Source of the DNA: Nakamurella antarctica
GTDB lineage: Bacteria; Actinomycetota; Actinomycetes; Mycobacteriales; Nakamurellaceae
Direction: 5' to 3'
Assembly (NCBI RefSeq): GCF_003860405.1
Contig: NZ_CP034170.1
Location: 186,001 to 250,000 of the forward strand
Length of the DNA stretch: 64,000 nucleotides
Below, piece by piece: positions 1-8,737 of the stretch. The first letter of the stretch is position 1. Each line of letters starts with the position of its first letter. Made by a program: the position numbers and the translations under genes. The notes under the pieces are model-generated. The model was not told the DNA's origin. It did no database searches and was given only the letters and a program-made list of their open reading frames with translations.

Positions 1-7
1 GGACCTC

Positions 8-682
8 GTGAACAACCCCGCACGCGCCACGATCTTGGTGGTCGACAACTACGACTCGTTTGTCTACAACCTCGTGCAGTACTTAGAGCAACTCGGCGCC
101 ACCTGCGTGGTGCGCCGCAATGACGAGGTCACGCCGCAAGAAGTGCTGACCCTGGGCGCTGGCGGTGGCTCCGTTGACGGGGTTTTGCTCTCGCCCGGCC
201 CCGGGGTGCCAGCAGAGGCTGGCGTCACCGAAGACATGATCACGTTCTGCGCGGGCAAGGTCCCGGTACTCGGTGTCTGCTTGGGACATCAAGCGATAGC
301 GGAAGTATTTGGCGGCGTCGTGGATCGCGCACCCGAGCTGCTCCATGGCCGGACCTCATTGGTGCACCACAACAGCGCCGGAGTGTTCGAGGACCTGCCG
401 GATCCCTTTACTGCCACCAGGTATCACTCCTTAGCCGTCGTTGACTCCACGGTGCCCGAGGTTCTGGAAGTCACGGCCCGGACTGAGGGCGGGGTGATTA
501 TGGGGTTGCGTCATCGGGTGTACGCGATCGAAGGCGTCCAATTCCATCCCGAGTCGGTGTTGACCCAGGGCGGCCACCGGATGTTGGCGTCCTGGTTAGC
601 CGAATGCGGCTTTCCACAGGCCCGTGACGCCGTCGCGGCCCTCGAGCAGGACGTCGAAGCCCTTCGAGTGTCCGCGCTCTGA
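8..682 (+). CDS. pabA: Class I glutamine amidotransferase, anthranilate/aminodeoxychorismate synthase component II
   Basis: This is the glutaminase subunit that releases ammonia from glutamine for chorismate amination, giving 4-amino-4-deoxychorismate (folate) or anthranilate (tryptophan); it works with a PabB/TrpE partner not seen in this window. The 224-residue protein opens with the family's VDNYDSFVYNLVQYL block, has the oxyanion-loop SPGPGVP segment near residue 62, the nucleophile cysteine in GVCLGHQ near residue 90 and the His/Glu pair in FHPES near residue 181. The start is GTG at base 8, seven bases from the window edge, so an upstream start cannot be excluded. In mycobacteria the equivalent gene (called trpG) also sits beside pknB in the opposite orientation, as here. 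The sequence alone does not tell PabA from TrpG. Confidence 0.93.
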   Translation: MNNPARATILVVDNYDSFVYNLVQYLEQLGATCVVRRNDEVTPQEVLTLGAGGGSVDGVLLSPGPGVPAEAGVTEDMITFCAGKVPVLGVCLGHQAIAEVFGGVVDRAPELLHGRTSLVHHNSAGVFEDLPDPFTATRYHSLAVVDSTVPEVLEVTARTEGGVIMGLRHRVYAIEGVQFHPESVLTQGGHRMLASWLAECGFPQARDAVAALEQDVEALRVSAL

Positions 683-692
683 AAAACGTTTA

Positions 693-1071
693 CTAAGCTG
701 GCCAGGAGGTAAGCATCCAGACGAGGGCCCCAGCGTTGGCCAACGCGGTGATCGCCGGGCCGAATGTCTTTACTCTGTCAGATATCATACGACCGATCGC
801 CGCATCGAATCCCTGAACCAGAATCATCGCCAGTGCGGCTGCGGCTTCGGACGCGATTGACCCAATCAACATGCCGGTGACAGCCAGGACGGAAAGCGCC
901 ATCAATGCTTCTCGCCAATGCGTACATCGATGGAATCCGAGACTCACCGGTCGCAGTTCGGAGCCCGACGAGAGCATACATGCCATTCGCGAGAAAACTG
1001 ACCACGGTTACTGATGCACAGATCCAAAATGCAGCTGATACAGGCTCGCCTTCTGGGCGGGAGCCGCGCAA
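693..1071 (-). pseudogene. Small integral membrane protein, split by a frameshift
   Basis: Two minus-strand frames join into one plausible protein. The first frame starts at TTG 1071 and reads SAAFWICASVTVVSFLANG and then MYALARS; the second continues from about base 905 with LMALSVLAVTGMLIGSIA and runs to ALANAGALVWMLTSWPA at 693. Together they would form about four hydrophobic helices in roughly 120 residues, resembling small unnamed actinobacterial membrane proteins. The break needs one base removed or two added near 903-907 (agc/att/gat). No good ribosome binding site precedes the TTG. It lies between pabA and the surface protein gene. Either it is a real inactivated gene or the sequence has an indel. 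The family assignment is from pattern memory only. Confidence 0.5.
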
Positions 1072-1142
1072 TGGCTGGCTACGGCAAACCGAAAAATTAA
1101 ATTCCGCTATCCGAAATTCACGCAGCAGATCAGAATACTGAC

Positions 1143-1190
1143 ATAAACCTGCACCCGCTCAGCTTTGGTGCTGGGCGGGTGCAGGCTTAT
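1143..1190 (-). terminator. Hairpin after the surface protein gene
   Basis: A perfect 11-bp stem, CCTGCACCCGC paired with GCGGGTGCAGG, with further pairing inside, lies just past the stop codon of the 1416-residue minus-strand gene. The minus strand continues with a short T-rich tail (TTTATG), so it probably ends transcription of that gene. Confidence 0.7.
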
Positions 1191-1209
1191 GTTCTATGTG
1201 GTGCCCGTG

Positions 1210-4200
1210 TCAGGCGCGGCGTCGAGCAACGAGTAGCGTGCCAGCGCCTAAGCCCATCAACAGCAGCGCCCAAGGCAACAATGTGTCGGTGTGGCTTCCC
1301 GTTTCGGGCAAGTATTTCGTTGGAGCCGGTGGTTTGCCGTTGGCAGCACCCCCCGCGACTGCAAGTGAGCTCGTGTTATTGCCGCCTCCGTCTAACTTTG
1401 GTGCGGTAGATGAGGTGGGAGACGTTGTGGAAGCGCTCATTGGCGGCGACGGTGTCGTCGACGAAGTTGGTGTTTGGGTTGAAGTAGTGGGCGGGGTGGT
1501 TGTGGGCGGGGTGGTTGTGGGCGGCGTGGTTGTGGGCGGCGTGGTTGTGGGCGGCGTGGTTGTGGGCGGCGTTACCGTGACCTGGGCGGGATCGTCGTCG
1601 GTAACCGTGTTCTTTTCCAAATCGATCGCCGTGACGGTCGCTGTATTGACGTAACCGGCTGAGATTGATTCTGGGCACAGGAAAGTGAACGAGGCTCCAG
1701 GATCGAGCGCAGCGGGTATCACCTGAGCGACGACGCATGCCTGCAGAGTCGCATCAGTGAGCTTGATCGATGTCAAAGTCTGCTGCCCGCTGTTGGTGAC
1801 TACCAGTTTCCATTGCACGAGACCGCTCAAGCCGACGGAGTAGGAATCGCTATATGGTCCGCCGGTAGCGCCAACAGTTTTGTCGATCGTAATGCTGGAG
1901 GCTCCAACGAATCCGAAGTCAACCGTCAGATTAACATCCCTGTCGGGTAAATCTGTCTTGTTGGGTGATGTTTGCCCCAAGGGTGAACCCCCAGTCAGCA
2001 AGCTGACGACACCGGACTTCACGCCGTTGAGCGCCGGGTTGACGCCGGTGGCCTGATGATCTTTTCCTTCATCGGATCCGTTGCTGGGATCGGCGACGCC
2101 GGCGGGGGCGGCCTTTTTACCCGCTAACGGTCCACCATTTGCGAAATTAATGGAGGGTAAGAAAACGAAGTAGGAGCCGGGGGCTAATCCCTTGACGAAC
2201 CAGCGGCCATCGCTGCCAGTGATTGCGCTGCCGGCGGGGGAATCAGTACCTGGCACCTTTCCTGCGGCATAGATCTGGACGGCGACGCCCGGAACTCCTG
2301 GTTCGCCGGCATCAGCGACCCCGTTGTAGTTCGTGTCCAGAAAGACGAAATCGCCGATGGCTACCTGTCGGATTTGTGGCTGAATTTGGGCGCTGAAGAA
2401 TACCGGCAGAGCAATGTCGCCGAATCGGGCTTCCCAAGAATTTTTGTAAATGTCCCCAGGCTTCGCGGCTGCCGTGGTTTGGAAGTTCAGCAGAATGCTG
2501 AAGTTTCCGGATTTTGCGGGCAGAAAAGCTGGGTTGGTGCTGTTGCCCACAAAGCGCAAAGCTGTGACCGCCGATAGAGTGACGCCGGGGCAGGTTGAGG
2601 CCGCCACAGCTGCGAACGTGCACGGCCATTGTGTCGAACCTAGTGCGGCCGCAGAAGCGGGGTCTACCCGGCCGTCGAGGGTGGCGCCGTCGAGTGCGTC
2701 CAGGGCGCCGGGCGCAGTGGTCGAAACCCACGCCACCTCGCCTTTTGATGAAGGTGTGATGTTTTTGAGAGTGAGACTTCCAGGGGTAACGACGCTGCCC
2801 CGCGTGTCACCAGCGTAGGGAAGGATATCGATGGCGTCGAAGCTGTTCAGGTCGGTTGCGGAGTTGTTGGCGAAATCCAGTTTGTAGGTTGCAACGTCGC
2901 CAGCATCAAGCAGCGGGGTGAGGGCCGCTTTAGAAATCACGGCTTGGTTGCTGCCATTTACGTCGACAGTATTGGCTGACAGGGTGTAATTATTGCTGTA
3001 TCCCCCGATTTCGTCTGGGGTTTGGATTGGAAGTCCTGCCCTATCTGGCGAGTTGACGGAAACATAATTTGTGTAGCTCCCAGTTGCTACTGCTCCGCCA
3101 ATTTGTGCTTTATAGGAGATAACCGCTCTCTTCGTCCACGGCATATCGCCAAGCTTCCACGTCATAGTTTGGTGGCCTGTCGCATCGAAGGCGAGAGTCG
3201 GCTCTGCGGTCGCTGGTGCTGCGGGGTAGGACAGGGGTGTCTGAAATTTCGCGCTGCCGGGAACATAAGTGAAACCCAGCGGCAATGTGTCTGTGGCAGT
3301 CACGTCACTGGTGCTGCCTGCGCCTGCGCCATCTTCGAAAAGGTACCCGGACGACTCCGCTGGCTGGGATTGGACTGTCACAGTCCAAGGGACGTTATCG
3401 CCTACCCCGTAAGTAGTCCCAGCGCCGTCATCATTGGACTTTCCGACGAAGACTGCGCCCCGAATTAAAGTCCACCAAGAAGAATTGAAGCCAGCACTTG
3501 TTGTGTATGCCAGCGGTACGGTGCAATCTGGGTAATTCGTGCATGGCGTCAGGGTCGGGCCCCCGACGGTGTCGGAGAATGCGGCGTAGTTGCGCATTTG
3601 TTGGCCATTGGGTCCGGTTAGTGGCTCCCAAACGAATGTGAACCCGGCGTTTTTCCCTGGTGGCACGGGTTGCAGCAGGGTAATCCGCGACATGTTGAGG
3701 TCCTTGGCGTTAACAACGCCTAGACCTGAGTTCGTGAAGTCGACGTCAGCGGCAGTTACCCAGCCGTCTGCATCACCTGGCATCGGAGCTGGGGCACTGC
3801 AGTCGTTCGAGGATTGGCTTTTGTATTCTTCGCTGTCAGTCGCGACAGTGCGATGAGTTCCCCAAGGCCCAATTCCATACTCTGCAACATAGGTCCCGTT
3901 ATAAGAAACGTTATTTTGAAACTGGAGTGGGTTCGAAGAAAAGGGGACACCGAAAACGTTAGAAGATGAGCCGCTCGGTCGAGCCAAGGTAAATTTGTCG
4001 TTCTCCCATTTGTCGCATAGCTGAACGCCGGCCGGATAGTCCGCGCCGCCTTGATTGATAAGCCCTATTCTGCTCTGAAATTTCGAACCCAGCGCAACGC
4101 CGAGCCCGCGAGTTTCGGTTTTGTAGTATCGACCGTTGACTCTGAGGTCAAGCTGGGTGCAGACCCCGTTGTTGAGTGTGCTCTCAGCGCCGTTGCCGAA

Positions 4201-5460
4201 GTTCGACTTACCCCCGGTGTCGGCCGGATCCCAATTGTTTACTCCACTTCCGGCTAGCCATGGTGATCCTGGGTTGGGCGTTGTGCAGGTTCCAGCGGTG
4301 GTGGTTCCTACTGCGTTGCCGAAGTACATTGTGCCGATTCCGTCGCCGGCGGGGGCGGTGGCCGCGTCGACATCAGTTGCTGGAACCCGGAGCAGCACTT
4401 GCGCAAGTGCGTAATACCCAAGGTGACCGGCGGTCAGGTTCTGGCCATAAACGTCTTTGGTGGGCGGAGCGGCTGGCCTATCGAAATCGGGGCTGAAAGT
4501 CAAAGTGATGGGGGCGCCAGGGTTCGCCTGAACACACGTTGCATTCGCATCCCGCACTTGATAATCCCAATTGAGGGTGGCCGCCGACGCCACCTGCGGC
4601 GCGTTGAACAGCGAGCTGTTTACGATGCTGCAACTTTCGACCATCGTGCTGGAAGTAGTGAAAATGTCGCTGGTGGTCACCGGCGAGGTCAGCGCCGAAT
4701 TGCCTCTGGTGTCAGCGTCGGCGGCCCTCAAACCGATCGTGTAGAGGACGTCGTAGCCGGCGGGCAAGGTCTCCGTCGCTGCGGCGAAGGTGGGCTGGAC
4801 AGGTATGTCTTTAATTAAGTCCCAGCGGGGAGCAGCTGATGTAGTCACCGGCGCTGAAGTTTGCGAAGATGTCGCGCTGCCAAGATTGGTCACTGACGCT
4901 GTTGCGGTGAAACTAATACCGTCACCCATGGAGACTGGAATAAACGCGGGCATTTGAACGGTGCCCGTGGTCGCTACGGTCAACGGCCCTAAATTACAGG
5001 TAAATCCGGTTCTCGGCGTGAGGAAAGTTAGGCCGCCTTTGCAGATGCCGCTGACGGGGTCCGTTGACATCGCGAAGGATTTTTCGACCAATGCGCCGTT
5101 AGATAAAGACACCGTTAGTAAATTGTCACCTCCGGTGAACGGCGGGTTAAAAGAGTAGTCAACGCTGTATTGAACCGAATCGCCGGTGCGGACAAACCCG
5201 TTGTTGGCGTTAAGGTCATCACCCGGCTCCTGGACGTTGTTTCCTGCCACACAGGGAACATCGACGCCATCAGAGCCGTCGTTGCACCAATCTTCAAAAG
5301 GCGCGGTGCCGTCGGTGAGTTTTTGAATCTGTACCTGAAGCTCGTTGGCGCTTGCTGTGGGAGCCGCGACTAATTGCAGGCTCGCTGCAGCTAGGCACAT
5401 CACCCCCACTGTCACAGTGGCTCGTAGTTGAGCGGATCGGGAGAAAGGGAATGTGAACAA
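1210..5460 (-). CDS. Very large LPXTG-anchored surface protein with SdrD B-like and DUF11-type domains
   Basis: This 1416-residue exported protein is expected to be covalently attached to peptidoglycan by a sortase. It starts with a signal peptide (basic residues, a hydrophobic stretch to about residue 36, cleavage near TASANE). The body is built of beta-rich DUF11-like and isopeptide-type repeats (segments such as DIFTTSSTM, LDFANNSATDLNSFDAID, WKLVVTNSGQQTLTSIKLTD), with an SdrD B-like module near residues 1040-1150 (IGDFVFLDTNYNGVADAGEP). A Pro/Thr stalk of repeated TTPPT follows, and the C-terminus is textbook: LPETG, a hydrophobic helix and ARRRA. Function is probably adhesion or cell-cell contact. 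A sortase gene is often found near pknB in other actinobacteria, but none is present here, so the enzyme must be encoded elsewhere. Confidence 0.9.
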   Translation of the reverse strand: MFTFPFSRSAQLRATVTVGVMCLAAASLQLVAAPTASANELQVQIQKLTDGTAPFEDWCNDGSDGVDVPCVAGNNVQEPGDDLNANNGFVRTGDSVQYSVDYSFNPPFTGGDNLLTVSLSNGALVEKSFAMSTDPVSGICKGGLTFLTPRTGFTCNLGPLTVATTGTVQMPAFIPVSMGDGISFTATASVTNLGSATSSQTSAPVTTSAAPRWDLIKDIPVQPTFAAATETLPAGYDVLYTIGLRAADADTRGNSALTSPVTTSDIFTTSSTMVESCSIVNSSLFNAPQVASAATLNWDYQVRDANATCVQANPGAPITLTFSPDFDRPAAPPTKDVYGQNLTAGHLGYYALAQVLLRVPATDVDAATAPAGDGIGTMYFGNAVGTTTAGTCTTPNPGSPWLAGSGVNNWDPADTGGKSNFGNGAESTLNNGVCTQLDLRVNGRYYKTETRGLGVALGSKFQSRIGLINQGGADYPAGVQLCDKWENDKFTLARPSGSSSNVFGVPFSSNPLQFQNNVSYNGTYVAEYGIGPWGTHRTVATDSEEYKSQSSNDCSAPAPMPGDADGWVTAADVDFTNSGLGVVNAKDLNMSRITLLQPVPPGKNAGFTFVWEPLTGPNGQQMRNYAAFSDTVGGPTLTPCTNYPDCTVPLAYTTSAGFNSSWWTLIRGAVFVGKSNDDGAGTTYGVGDNVPWTVTVQSQPAESSGYLFEDGAGAGSTSDVTATDTLPLGFTYVPGSAKFQTPLSYPAAPATAEPTLAFDATGHQTMTWKLGDMPWTKRAVISYKAQIGGAVATGSYTNYVSVNSPDRAGLPIQTPDEIGGYSNNYTLSANTVDVNGSNQAVISKAALTPLLDAGDVATYKLDFANNSATDLNSFDAIDILPYAGDTRGSVVTPGSLTLKNITPSSKGEVAWVSTTAPGALDALDGATLDGRVDPASAAALGSTQWPCTFAAVAASTCPGVTLSAVTALRFVGNSTNPAFLPAKSGNFSILLNFQTTAAAKPGDIYKNSWEARFGDIALPVFFSAQIQPQIRQVAIGDFVFLDTNYNGVADAGEPGVPGVAVQIYAAGKVPGTDSPAGSAITGSDGRWFVKGLAPGSYFVFLPSINFANGGPLAGKKAAPAGVADPSNGSDEGKDHQATGVNPALNGVKSGVVSLLTGGSPLGQTSPNKTDLPDRDVNLTVDFGFVGASSITIDKTVGATGGPYSDSYSVGLSGLVQWKLVVTNSGQQTLTSIKLTDATLQACVVAQVIPAALDPGASFTFLCPESISAGYVNTATVTAIDLEKNTVTDDDPAQVTVTPPTTTPPTTTPPTTTPPTTTPPTTTPPTTSTQTPTSSTTPSPPMSASTTSPTSSTAPKLDGGGNNTSSLAVAGGAANGKPPAPTKYLPETGSHTDTLLPWALLLMGLGAGTLLVARRRA
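1489..1573. repeat. 15-bp tandem repeat encoding the TTPPT stalk
   Basis: About six head-to-tail copies of a 15-base unit (gtggttgtgggcggc with a c/g variant) lie inside the surface protein gene. Read on the minus strand they give TTPPT repeats just before the wall-anchor region. Such exact units can change copy number by slippage and so change stalk length in frame. Confidence 0.9.
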
Positions 5461-6471
5461 GGCCTGCCTTACGTCAGATTTGCGGACTGTAAGGCTGATA
5501 CTAGGCCATCGGGACGAATCAAAAATTCCTCTTTAGACTGGTATTACATCGAGTTTTGGTCGTTTCAGTTACTTACAGTAGTTAGATTTGCGGCCACCGC
5601 GGCGTGTACGCGCAGGCACGGAAGGCGACTAGTGGACTGAAAGAGGCAGAGTATGTCTGCGTCGCTAGAACCGCCTGCGGATTAACCTGCCCAGCGGGCA
5701 GAAGGATCGAGGAGAACAGCTCGGGGTCCGTCAAGTTGAGGTTCATGGAAAACACACTCCCGCGGACCAGCGAAAAGGCTTGTCGCCGCATTGTGGCGAC
5801 AAGCACTATCGAAGCCGAAGAATTACGTACCGCTGTGAGCCGCAAGCTGGCCGGCGACGACAATCGAGGTGTCCTAGTAGTTCTTCACGAGCGCTGCAGG
5901 CGGGATGCGCTCGTGGGGCTTCGTATTGGGTTAGCCCACTCGGCGCCAGCTGGTTGTAGCTGGGGGTATTAAACCGTCGGGAACCTGATTTGAGCGTTAT
6001 TGTTCCCTTGGTTGAATGGACAATATGGATCAGCGCGATGATGGCGGCGAGGGTGGCCTGCTGTTCGATCGTCAATTGTTGCTGCGCTGCTTCTCCCACC
6101 TCTTTTGGTATGTCTTTGGCGGGGGAGACGCCTACTTCTGCTTGACGGCGCCGCCCCGCGCCGCTTTCAGTACCAAGCGGAAGCCGAGGAGGACCAAAAA
6201 TCACGAACCGTTAACCTGTCTCCGCCTCCGTCCAGAACGGACCTATGGGACGGTTCTGAGGCAACCGCCGACAGCGATGGGAGTGATGGAGTAGCGTCCA
6301 GCACGATCATCAAACCGGAAACAGTCGCTTGCAGGTACATGCCGACTAAAGTGCTCTGACGAATTCTTGCTGATTGTGCAGTATTGGCAGTGGAGCAAAA
6401 AGGTCTTGGGCCCCTTCAAAAGCGAGAGATTGAGAACCCGGCTATTTTGTGATCGAACGCCGACTCACCCG
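5461..6471. other. 1-kb stretch without a convincing gene
   Basis: This stretch separates the surface protein gene (start 5460) from the end of the HtrA gene (6472). Open frames of 90-132 residues exist on both strands (for example 5604-5972 plus, 5806-6204 minus), but they overlap each other, have no recognisable domain and no good ribosome binding site. The left part must hold the surface protein promoter. It may contain remnants of a lost gene, possibly the sortase often found at this locus, but I see no sortase motif. Confidence 0.4.
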
Positions 6472-8589
6472 CTAGGAGGCAGATGATGTCCCGAGCGTGA
6501 CGGTGATGGTCTCGGTAGCCGTGCCGCGTAGCAGGGTGACGTCGATCTTCGCGCCGGGCGCGGCGGAGCGGATGGTGGCGACCAACGCATCTGAGGACTC
6601 GGTGGGAATCCCGTTAACCTTGGTGATCACATCTCCCACCTGCAGGCCAGCGGTTTCCGCCGGCCCGGCGGCCGTCAGCTTGCTGATCTGAGCTCCCGTG
6701 GACACAAGCTTGCTAGCAGCGGCATCCGAAACAGAGGCGCCGAGTACGGCATGGGTTGCCGAGCCGGTCTTGATGATCTCGTTCGCGACGCGGGTGGCAG
6801 AGTCGATCGGAATCGCGAAACCGACGCCGATAAAGCCGGACTGGCTCTGCGAATCTGTCGACAGCGAGGCGATGGCGGAGTTGATTCCGATGATTTTGCC
6901 GGACATGTCTACCAGCGGCCCGCCAGAATTGCCGGGGTTGATGGCAGCGTCGGTCTGAATCGCGTTCAATACGGTATCGCTGGACGCGGCAGTCGATTGG
7001 CCGCGCTGTCCGGGTAGCTGCTGCTGTTGCTGCGGTCCACCGCTCTCGGCCGCGGTGCGCACCGGCCGGTTGAGTGCGGAGACGATGCCCGTGGTGACGG
7101 TGGCAGAAAGGCCTAGGGGAGAACCGATGGCGACCACCGGTTCCCCGACGGTCAAGTTTCCGGAAGTTCCCAACGACGCCGGCGTTAATCCGGTGACGTC
7201 AGCAACCTTGATCACAGCGAGGTCGCTGGTCGGATCGGTGCCCACCACTGTGGCGGTACCGGTGGTGCCACCGTTGAACCGCACTGTCAGATCGGTAGCT
7301 CCGGCAACAACATGGTTGTTGGTGAGGATGTAGCCATCCTTGGTAAGGATGACGCCGGAGCCTTCGCCTCCTGACGTTTGTGACGTGGCAATAACCGAAA
7401 CAACGCTCGGAAGGACGGTCGCAGCAACCTGCTCGACACTGCCGGCGGGCGCCGTCGAGCTCGCCGTTTCTGCCGACGAGAGCTGGGTGAGAGAGGTATC
7501 AGCGGGCGCGGCGGAGTTGTTTCCGGACATGCCAGCACCCAGATAGCCGCCGCCGATCCCTGCGCCGAATGCGATTATCAGCGCTGCACCGACCAAGGCT
7601 GCTGATAGGCGCTTTTTACCCGCTACCGGGGGCTGTTGAGGCGTTCCGGCGCTGATGTGCTGGGGCCCGGAGGTCTGTCCCGAGTAGGACCCCGAGGACG
7701 GGAACGAGCCTGCGCCCACGGCGCGCTGCCCGCTGGTGATGCGGGGGTCCCCATCCTGCGGTCGCACGTAGGCGGTCTGGGTGTTGTAACCGGTAGCGGG
7801 ATGGCGAGCAGTGTTGTAGGCCGCAGGGTAGTAGCCAGCGGCGCTGCGGTCCGCGGGGTGATAGCCACCGGAATTACCGGGCGCGTCATAGGGAGAAGGG
7901 TTATAGGAGGATGGGGCGGCTCCATCTCGGACGGACGGCTGGTATCCCTGCGAGCCGCGGCTCTGTGGGTTATATCCCTGCGGGCCATAGCCCGCATCTG
8001 CCCCGGGAGAGGGGTGGGAGCCGTAGGCCGAAGTGGCGCTGCCAGGGGTCGAACCTGGGGCGGGTGCCCACTGCTCGGACTCGACCGGGTTCGACGGGGT
8101 GGGGTAGGCGGCGCCGTAAGACGGGCGACCTTGCACCGGGGGATCGAACTGCTGACCGATAGGGCCCGTTTGGCTGTCGAAGCGAACTTGCGCGGGATAC
8201 GCCGGTGACGAAATAGGTGACGGAGAAGTGGGATAAACAACCATCGCGTCAGCGTCGCCGATCTCGGGGATCGCGCCGTCGGGCTGATCGAGCCGCAGAC
8301 CCCCTAAGTTCCCGGCAACCGCACTTGGGCCGTGTGGTTCGGTGTGATCCGGTTCGAAGACGGGAGTCGGGCTGCCATGTACCGGGCTGCCATGTACCGG
8401 GCTGCCATGTACCGGGCTGCCATGTTCTGGGCTGCCATGTTCTGGGCTGCCATGTTCTGGGCTGCGAAACTCGTCGGCACTGGACTGGCCGGCGCTAGAC
8501 TCCCCGGCGCCGAATGTGCGATCAGACGGCGTGCTGCTCGAGGACGAGGTGTGGTCGGACTGCGCTGGGGGGAAGTTGTTCTCGCTCAT
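6472..8589 (-). CDS. HtrA/DegP-type membrane-anchored serine protease with PDZ domain and repetitive N-terminus
   Basis: This envelope protease should cut misfolded or regulatory proteins outside the membrane. I place the start at ATG 8589 (MSENNFPPAQ), giving 705 residues; the frame is open further upstream, but that extension would run through the pknB terminator. Residues 1-325 are a Pro/Ser/Gly/Tyr-rich cytoplasmic tail with GSPEH/GSPVH repeats. A single membrane helix follows (LSAALVGAALIIAFGAG). The trypsin-like domain carries the catalytic His in ILTNNHVVAG, Asp in TSDLAVIKV and Ser in INPGNSGGPLVD. The C-terminus is one PDZ domain (AGLQVGDVITKVNG). Membrane HtrA proteins with long disordered N-termini are typical of actinobacteria. 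Its position directly after pknB suggests a link to envelope growth, and the tail is rich in possible phosphorylation sites (inference). Confidence 0.92.
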   Translation of the reverse strand: MSENNFPPAQSDHTSSSSSTPSDRTFGAGESSAGQSSADEFRSPEHGSPEHGSPEHGSPVHGSPVHGSPVHGSPTPVFEPDHTEPHGPSAVAGNLGGLRLDQPDGAIPEIGDADAMVVYPTSPSPISSPAYPAQVRFDSQTGPIGQQFDPPVQGRPSYGAAYPTPSNPVESEQWAPAPGSTPGSATSAYGSHPSPGADAGYGPQGYNPQSRGSQGYQPSVRDGAAPSSYNPSPYDAPGNSGGYHPADRSAAGYYPAAYNTARHPATGYNTQTAYVRPQDGDPRITSGQRAVGAGSFPSSGSYSGQTSGPQHISAGTPQQPPVAGKKRLSAALVGAALIIAFGAGIGGGYLGAGMSGNNSAAPADTSLTQLSSAETASSTAPAGSVEQVAATVLPSVVSVIATSQTSGGEGSGVILTKDGYILTNNHVVAGATDLTVRFNGGTTGTATVVGTDPTSDLAVIKVADVTGLTPASLGTSGNLTVGEPVVAIGSPLGLSATVTTGIVSALNRPVRTAAESGGPQQQQQLPGQRGQSTAASSDTVLNAIQTDAAINPGNSGGPLVDMSGKIIGINSAIASLSTDSQSQSGFIGVGFAIPIDSATRVANEIIKTGSATHAVLGASVSDAAASKLVSTGAQISKLTAAGPAETAGLQVGDVITKVNGIPTESSDALVATIRSAAPGAKIDVTLLRGTATETITVTLGTSSAS
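8368..8465. repeat. 15-bp tandem repeat in the HtrA N-terminal tail
   Basis: Three copies of gggctgccatgtacc are followed by three of gggctgccatgttct. On the minus strand they encode three GSPEH units followed by three GSPVH units. The two blocks look like separate local duplications. Confidence 0.9.
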
Positions 8590-8691
8590 GTGTCCAAGGT
8601 GATCCGTCAGTGTGTGCGTTGCATGGGGACCACCTGCGGTGATGCTCAGAGTTGGGTAGCCGTCCACCGCACCGGCCCCAAACATACGACT

Positions 8692-8726
8692 GCCGCCCCC
8701 AGAAGATTCTGGGAGCGGCAGTGGTC
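8692..8726 (-). terminator. Terminator hairpin of the pknB operon
   Basis: CTGCCGC plus CCCAG pairs with CTGGGAGCGGCAG around a short AGATT loop, just after the pknB stop codon. It separates the kinase operon from the HtrA gene and argues that HtrA translation starts downstream, at 8589. Confidence 0.75.
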
Positions 8727-8737
8727 GCTGGTGGGGA

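Noticed and set aside
5604-5972. 122-residue plus-strand gene between the surface protein and HtrA genes
   Set aside because: No ribosome binding site, no known domain, and equally long frames overlap it on the other strand.
8368-8465. Regular repeats resembling a CRISPR array
   Set aside because: The units are 15 bp, contiguous, without spacers, and encode in-frame peptide repeats; the same holds for 1489-1573 and 18061-18185.
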